Assembly (NCBI GenBank): GCA_947478315.1
Contig: CANJWF010000006.1
Coordinates: 1-17,246, forward strand
Source of the DNA: Sphingobacteriaceae bacterium
GTDB taxonomy: Bacteria > Bacteroidota > Bacteroidia > Sphingobacteriales > Sphingobacteriaceae
Direction of reading: 5' to 3'
DNA length: 17,246 nt
The position numbers were made by a program, and so were the translations under genes. Below the pieces are notes generated by a model, which saw only the letters and a program-made list of their open reading frames with translations, was not told where the DNA came from and searched no databases. Below are positions 14,490 to 17,246 of this stretch, one piece after another (the first letter of the stretch is position 1; every line of letters starts with the position of its first letter).

Positions 14490-15497
14490 ATGGAAACAAA
14501 TTATCCTAAAATATTGGTTGTTGGAGGAGGTAGTTGGGCTACGGCATTGGTCAAAATGCTGTGTGATAATAAGAATAACAAAGAAGTGTATTGGTGGATA
14601 CGGAATCAAGAAACTATAGAACATATTAAAAAACATAAACATAATCCACGTTATTTGAGTGCCGCAGGATTAAATATTAATCCCGACCATGTATCCAGTA
14701 ATCTCATTGAATTGATTGAAAAAGTCGACTATGTGTTACTAAATGTACCTGCTGCATTTCTTAAGCAAGCACTCGAACCGCTTAAAAAGACGGATTTAAG
14801 AGGTAAAAAAATTATTTCGGCTATTAAAGGTATTGTTCCTGATGAAAATCAAATTATAGGCGAATTTATTCATGCTACGTATCATGTGCCATTTCAAGAT
14901 ATATTGGTAGTGAGCGGACCCTGTCATGCCGAAGAAGTTGCTCTCGAAAAATTATCTTATCTAACCATTGCCTGTCAAAATATTCACCTCGCGGGCGATT
15001 TTGCTCAACTTATTCAGACTCGATACATTAAAACAAATGTTTCAGATGATATTTACGGTACGGAATATTCAGCAGTATTGAAAAATATATACGCCATAGC
15101 CACTGGTATTTGTCATGGATTGGGTTATGGCGATAACTTTCAGGCTGTTTTGATTTCGAATGCAATTCGTGAAATCGAAAAATTCGTAAATACAGTTCAT
15201 CCAATGGATAGAGATATTAAAGAATCGGCGTATTTAGGCGATTTGTTAGTTACCTGTTATTCTCAATTTAGTCGTAATCGCACTTTTGGCAACATGATAG
15301 GTAAGGGCTATACGGTACATTCCGCACAATTGGAGATGAACATGGTTGCAGAAGGTTATTACGCGGTAAATTGTTTGCACCAAATTAACAAACGCTACCA
15401 AGTAGACATGCCAATTTGTAGAGCCATATACGCCATTTTATATGAAAAAAACTCTCCTCAAATTGAAATGAGACTATTGGCAGAGCAATTAAATTAA
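14490..15497 (+). CDS. gpsA: NAD(P)-dependent glycerol-3-phosphate dehydrogenase
   Basis: GpsA reduces dihydroxyacetone phosphate to sn-glycerol-3-phosphate, the backbone of phospholipids. The 335-residue cytoplasmic enzyme has the cofactor-binding GGGSWATAL at 12-20 with the preceding ILVV strand, NVPAAFLKQAL at about 85-95, SAIKGI with K113, SGPCHAEEV at 142-150 and the catalytic K198 in EYSAVLKNIYAIATGICHGLG. The C-terminal LGDLLVTCYSQFSRNRTFG and GKG segments complete the substrate site. The ATG at 14490 starts 7 residues before the first beta strand. A near match to the -7 element (TTACTTTG, 14452-14459, 7 of 8) lies 30 bp upstream. Its stop is 28 bp from the stop of a convergent gene. 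Confidence 0.96.
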   Translation: METNYPKILVVGGGSWATALVKMLCDNKNNKEVYWWIRNQETIEHIKKHKHNPRYLSAAGLNINPDHVSSNLIELIEKVDYVLLNVPAAFLKQALEPLKKTDLRGKKIISAIKGIVPDENQIIGEFIHATYHVPFQDILVVSGPCHAEEVALEKLSYLTIACQNIHLAGDFAQLIQTRYIKTNVSDDIYGTEYSAVLKNIYAIATGICHGLGYGDNFQAVLISNAIREIEKFVNTVHPMDRDIKESAYLGDLLVTCYSQFSRNRTFGNMIGKGYTVHSAQLEMNMVAEGYYAVNCLHQINKRYQVDMPICRAIYAILYEKNSPQIEMRLLAEQLN

Positions 15498-15525
15498 TGG
15501 TGGTTCATATCTCCCCTCGAGGAAA

Positions 15526-16317
15526 TTATTTCTTTTTCAATCGTAGGTACAAGTTTTTTAAATCTTTTTTTATTTCTTGAACTATTTCTTTTGGAATAAT
15601 ATTGATACCGAATTGATAGTACATACCGTTGAAATCTTCACTGGCACCTACTTCTTTTAAAATATTTCTATATCCCAATAAGCCCGATAATTTAATATCT
15701 GAAGATAAATTTATATCTAGTGCCAATCCCATCGAAACGGGTAAAAACCATGTTGAATTATTTAAAATTTGATTTTTATTTCCCAGTATTGGAATAGTCG
15801 TTTCTGTAAAATAGTCCATTCTCGTTTTTGTTGAATAGCCTATTCCCAATTCTGTGACCGCCCCCATATCAATCCATTTCGATTTTAAAAAAGTATATTC
15901 AAAACTAGGAGCAGCGTAGTACATATTAATTTTATCGGAAACTAAATAAGTTCGTGTCCCATTTTTTTGCCCTATTACATAGGCATTGGGGGATTCTTTT
16001 TGAATAGAGGGGTCGAACGGAATAAAATGTGCTTTTGGGGAAACGGCATCTGCCCAATAGAAACCAAGTCCAAATCTGAGTCTAGATTTGATGAGACCTA
16101 CATTAACTTGAGTTATTTCTATAGGAACTGTATTGGCTGATATGAATGATTTAATTTGTTGTAACTGTATGTCAAATTTTATACTTGATTTCTGAATGAA
16201 ATTTTGATTTTTAATGGTAATACTATCTTTGGTACTTTGACCAAAGGTATTACCCAATATCACGACGCAGAGAATGGTTGTTGCCCAACCGTTTTTTTTA
16301 CTAAATTCACGAAACAT
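15526..16317 (-). CDS. Exported protein of unknown function, probable outer-membrane beta-barrel
   Basis: I do not recognise a named family. The 263-residue product starts with a signal peptide: basic residues to K8, a hydrophobic core WATTILCVVILGNTFG and likely cleavage near residues 26-27. The mature part alternates polar and hydrophobic residues in short strands broken by turns: GLIKSRLRFGLGFYW, MYYAAPSFEYTFLKSKW, VTELGIGYSTKTRMDYF, TWFLPVSMGLALDINL, IKLSGLLGYRNIL and MYYQFGINIIP. These resemble the 8- to 12-strand outer-membrane barrels of Bacteroidota. It ends not on an aromatic strand but in a basic helix-like tail, EIVQEIKKDLKNLYLRLKKK. No partner genes are adjacent. The ATG at 16317 has a 7-of-8 -7 element match (TATATTTC, minus strand) some 20 bp upstream. 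Localisation is inference. Confidence 0.7.
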   Translation of the reverse strand: MFREFSKKNGWATTILCVVILGNTFGQSTKDSITIKNQNFIQKSSIKFDIQLQQIKSFISANTVPIEITQVNVGLIKSRLRFGLGFYWADAVSPKAHFIPFDPSIQKESPNAYVIGQKNGTRTYLVSDKINMYYAAPSFEYTFLKSKWIDMGAVTELGIGYSTKTRMDYFTETTIPILGNKNQILNNSTWFLPVSMGLALDINLSSDIKLSGLLGYRNILKEVGASEDFNGMYYQFGINIIPKEIVQEIKKDLKNLYLRLKKK

Positions 16318-16484
16318 GCTACGCTAGTATGTGGTAAGGAAATATAAAATGAAGGTATATCGTATTTTTATTTCTAATACTACACGATTTTACCGAATTT
16401 GTCGTGCTCAGAGAGTTGGGACAACAAGGTATGCCATTCGTTTAATTTCGAAAAAATTATTTTGTTTAGTATATCCCGTTAAAC

Positions 16485-16510
16485 AACCTAGCTTATTAAA
16501 GCTAGGTTTT
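16485..16510 (+). terminator. Terminator-like hairpin in the leader of the carboxylase gene
   Basis: AACCTAGCTT (16485-16494) and AAGCTAGGTT (16499-16508) form a perfect 10-bp stem with an ATTA loop. Four T follow the G-C part of the stem (16507-16510), then CC. It sits in the divergent region, 34 bp before the GTG start of the carboxylase gene, and no plus-strand gene upstream needs it. It could end a small RNA, act as an attenuator, or be only a structured leader. The T run is short. Confidence 0.6.
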
Positions 16511-16531
16511 CCGATTTTAGTTATTAACCTT

Positions 16532-16588
16532 AAAGTGTCGAGTTGTGCAAAGAATACAATCTAAAATTAAAACTGAAAGTGTCGAGTT
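16532..16588 (+). repeat. 13-bp direct repeat around the carboxylase start
   Basis: AAAGTGTCGAGTT occurs exactly at 16532-16544 and again at 16576-16588, 44 bp apart. The first copy ends right before the GTG start at 16545; the second lies in codons 11-15. The spacing is not a multiple of three. Confidence 0.7.
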
Positions 16589-17246
16589 TAAGAAGAATAA
16601 AGAGGCATACGAGCATTTATTGCAGGAATTTCGCGACCGAACGGAGCAATTTAAACAAGGTGGTCCTGAAAAAATGCGGAAATTGCATACAGATAGAGGT
16701 AAATTGTTGCCTAGAGCGCGTATTGAAGCGGTATTAGATAAGGATACCGAATTTCTAGAACTTTCTACACTAGCTGCTTATAACATACGTAACAATGAGT
16801 TCCCTGCCGCAGGGTTGATTACAGGTATAGGAACCGTACAGGGTAAAAAAGTTTTAATTATCGCTAATGATGCTACTGTAAAAGGGGGAACTTATACTTC
16901 TGAAGCCATTAAAAAACATCTTCGTGCACAGCAAATTGCCATGGAAAACCGACTACCTTGTATCTATTTGGTTGATTCTGGAGGAGTTTTTTTACCTGAA
17001 CAAGCCGAATCTTTTCCTGATAGAAACCATTTTGGGCGTTTTTTTTACAATCAAGCGCGGATGTCTGCCGAGGGTATTCCTCAAATAGCGATTGTTATGG
17101 GAACTTCTACCGCTGGGGGAGCTTACGTGCCTGCAATGAGCGATGAAACTATCATCGTTAAAAAACAAGGTTCTATATTTTTAGGAGGACCTCCTTTGGT
17201 AAAAGCAGCTATCGGTCAAACAGTAACCATAGAGGAGTTGGGAGGA
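16545..17246 (+). CDS. Acyl-CoA carboxylase carboxyltransferase (beta) subunit, methylcrotonyl-CoA carboxylase type (3' end outside the window)
   Basis: The open frame runs for 234 codons to the window end; the full family length is about 530-545. It transfers CO2 from carboxybiotin to an acyl-CoA, probably 3-methylcrotonyl-CoA in leucine breakdown. Family segments are SKIKTESVEFKKN near 6-18, RGKLLPRARIEAVLD at 51-65, IANDATVKGGTYTSEAIKKH, the MCC-type DSGGVFLPEQAESFPDRNHF at 144-163, GRFFYNQARMSAEGIPQIA and TAGGAYVPAMSDETIIV at 189-205 with the oxyanion-hole glycines, then FLGGPPLVKAAIGQ. The GTG at 16545 is the only normal start after the in-frame stop at 16518-16520 and gives the expected N-terminus. 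A biotin-carrying alpha subunit is not in view. Propionyl-CoA type is less likely because of the PDRNHFGRFFYNQARMS block. Confidence 0.88.
   Translation, partial: MQRIQSKIKTESVEFKKNKEAYEHLLQEFRDRTEQFKQGGPEKMRKLHTDRGKLLPRARIEAVLDKDTEFLELSTLAAYNIRNNEFPAAGLITGIGTVQGKKVLIIANDATVKGGTYTSEAIKKHLRAQQIAMENRLPCIYLVDSGGVFLPEQAESFPDRNHFGRFFYNQARMSAEGIPQIAIVMGTSTAGGAYVPAMSDETIIVKKQGSIFLGGPPLVKAAIGQTVTIEELGG

Noticed and set aside
15510..15522. CCTCGAGG palindrome between gpsA and the barrel gene as a terminator
   Set aside because: The palindrome leaves no room for a loop and has no proper stem extension; nothing supports termination there.
16353..16437. Short frame ending in EFVVLRELGQQGMPFV before a TAA
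   Set aside because: The end looks protein-like, but there is no ATG, GTG or TTG start after the upstream stop. Possibly a gene remnant, but I cannot name one.
16390..16460. tRNA-like or other structured RNA in the divergent region
   Set aside because: No T-arm GTTCRANNC box or acceptor pairing was found; only the hairpin at 16485-16508 is convincing.
16331..16564. 77-codon plus-strand frame in the divergent region
   Set aside because: It begins with a non-ATG codon, runs through the terminator hairpin and into the carboxylase gene in another frame, and its composition is basic with no recognisable domain. More likely chance.
1..17246. CRISPR array, phage, insertion sequence, toxin-antitoxin or defence island
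   Set aside because: No regularly spaced repeats, transposase, integrase, terminal inverted repeats, or clusters of unknown genes of odd composition were seen; the content is chromosomal core.

Overview
The window is an AT-rich stretch of a Bacteroidota chromosome. The evidence is a single five-helix SdhC followed by SdhA and SdhB (type-B succinate dehydrogenase), a DUF6427-like membrane protein, a Bacteroidota-type ECF sigma factor, almost no Shine-Dalgarno sequences, and several matches to the Bacteroidota -7 promoter element TAnnTTTG. I would guess Chitinophagales/Sphingobacteriia-like, but order level is not secure. Nearly everything is housekeeping. I see no tRNA, rRNA, CRISPR, insertion sequence, phage gene or toxin-antitoxin pair, and no intergenic stretch exceeds 300 bp.

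Left part, plus strand (1-8708): the 3' part of an ECF sigma factor gene, thiL (thiamine-phosphate kinase), the sdhC-sdhA-sdhB operon with an exact promoter match in front and a textbook hairpin/T-run terminator behind, then a second transcription unit of three genes: a dipeptide epimerase of the enolase superfamily (TTG start), a GT28/GT1-like glycosyltransferase and a polytopic DUF6427-like membrane protein.

Middle part, minus strand (8723-14375), read right to left: mutY and ssb with a terminator after ssb, then a YdeI/OmdA-family protein, an RsmI-like tetrapyrrole-methylase-family methyltransferase, a LUD-domain (LutC-like) protein, and dnaX. DnaX meets the DUF6427-like gene tail to tail with only 14 bp between stop codons.

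Right part: gpsA (plus) converges on an exported, probably outer-membrane beta-barrel protein of unknown function (minus). A 227-bp divergent region with a terminator-like hairpin follows, then the 5' part of a methylcrotonyl-CoA carboxylase-type carboxyltransferase (plus, GTG start), cut by the window end.

The most interesting signal is in dnaX. A run of 13 A on the coding strand lies just after the clamp-loader core (codons 380-384), and both alternative reading frames stop within four codons of it. That is the layout expected if slippage makes a short gamma-like protein (about 384 residues) beside the full tau-like one (601 residues), as known for Thermus (transcriptional slippage) and E. 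coli (ribosomal frameshift). I found no convincing new multi-gene system. Lesser observations are RNA hairpins in the sdh operon and before the carboxylase gene, and a 13-bp direct repeat around the carboxylase start.
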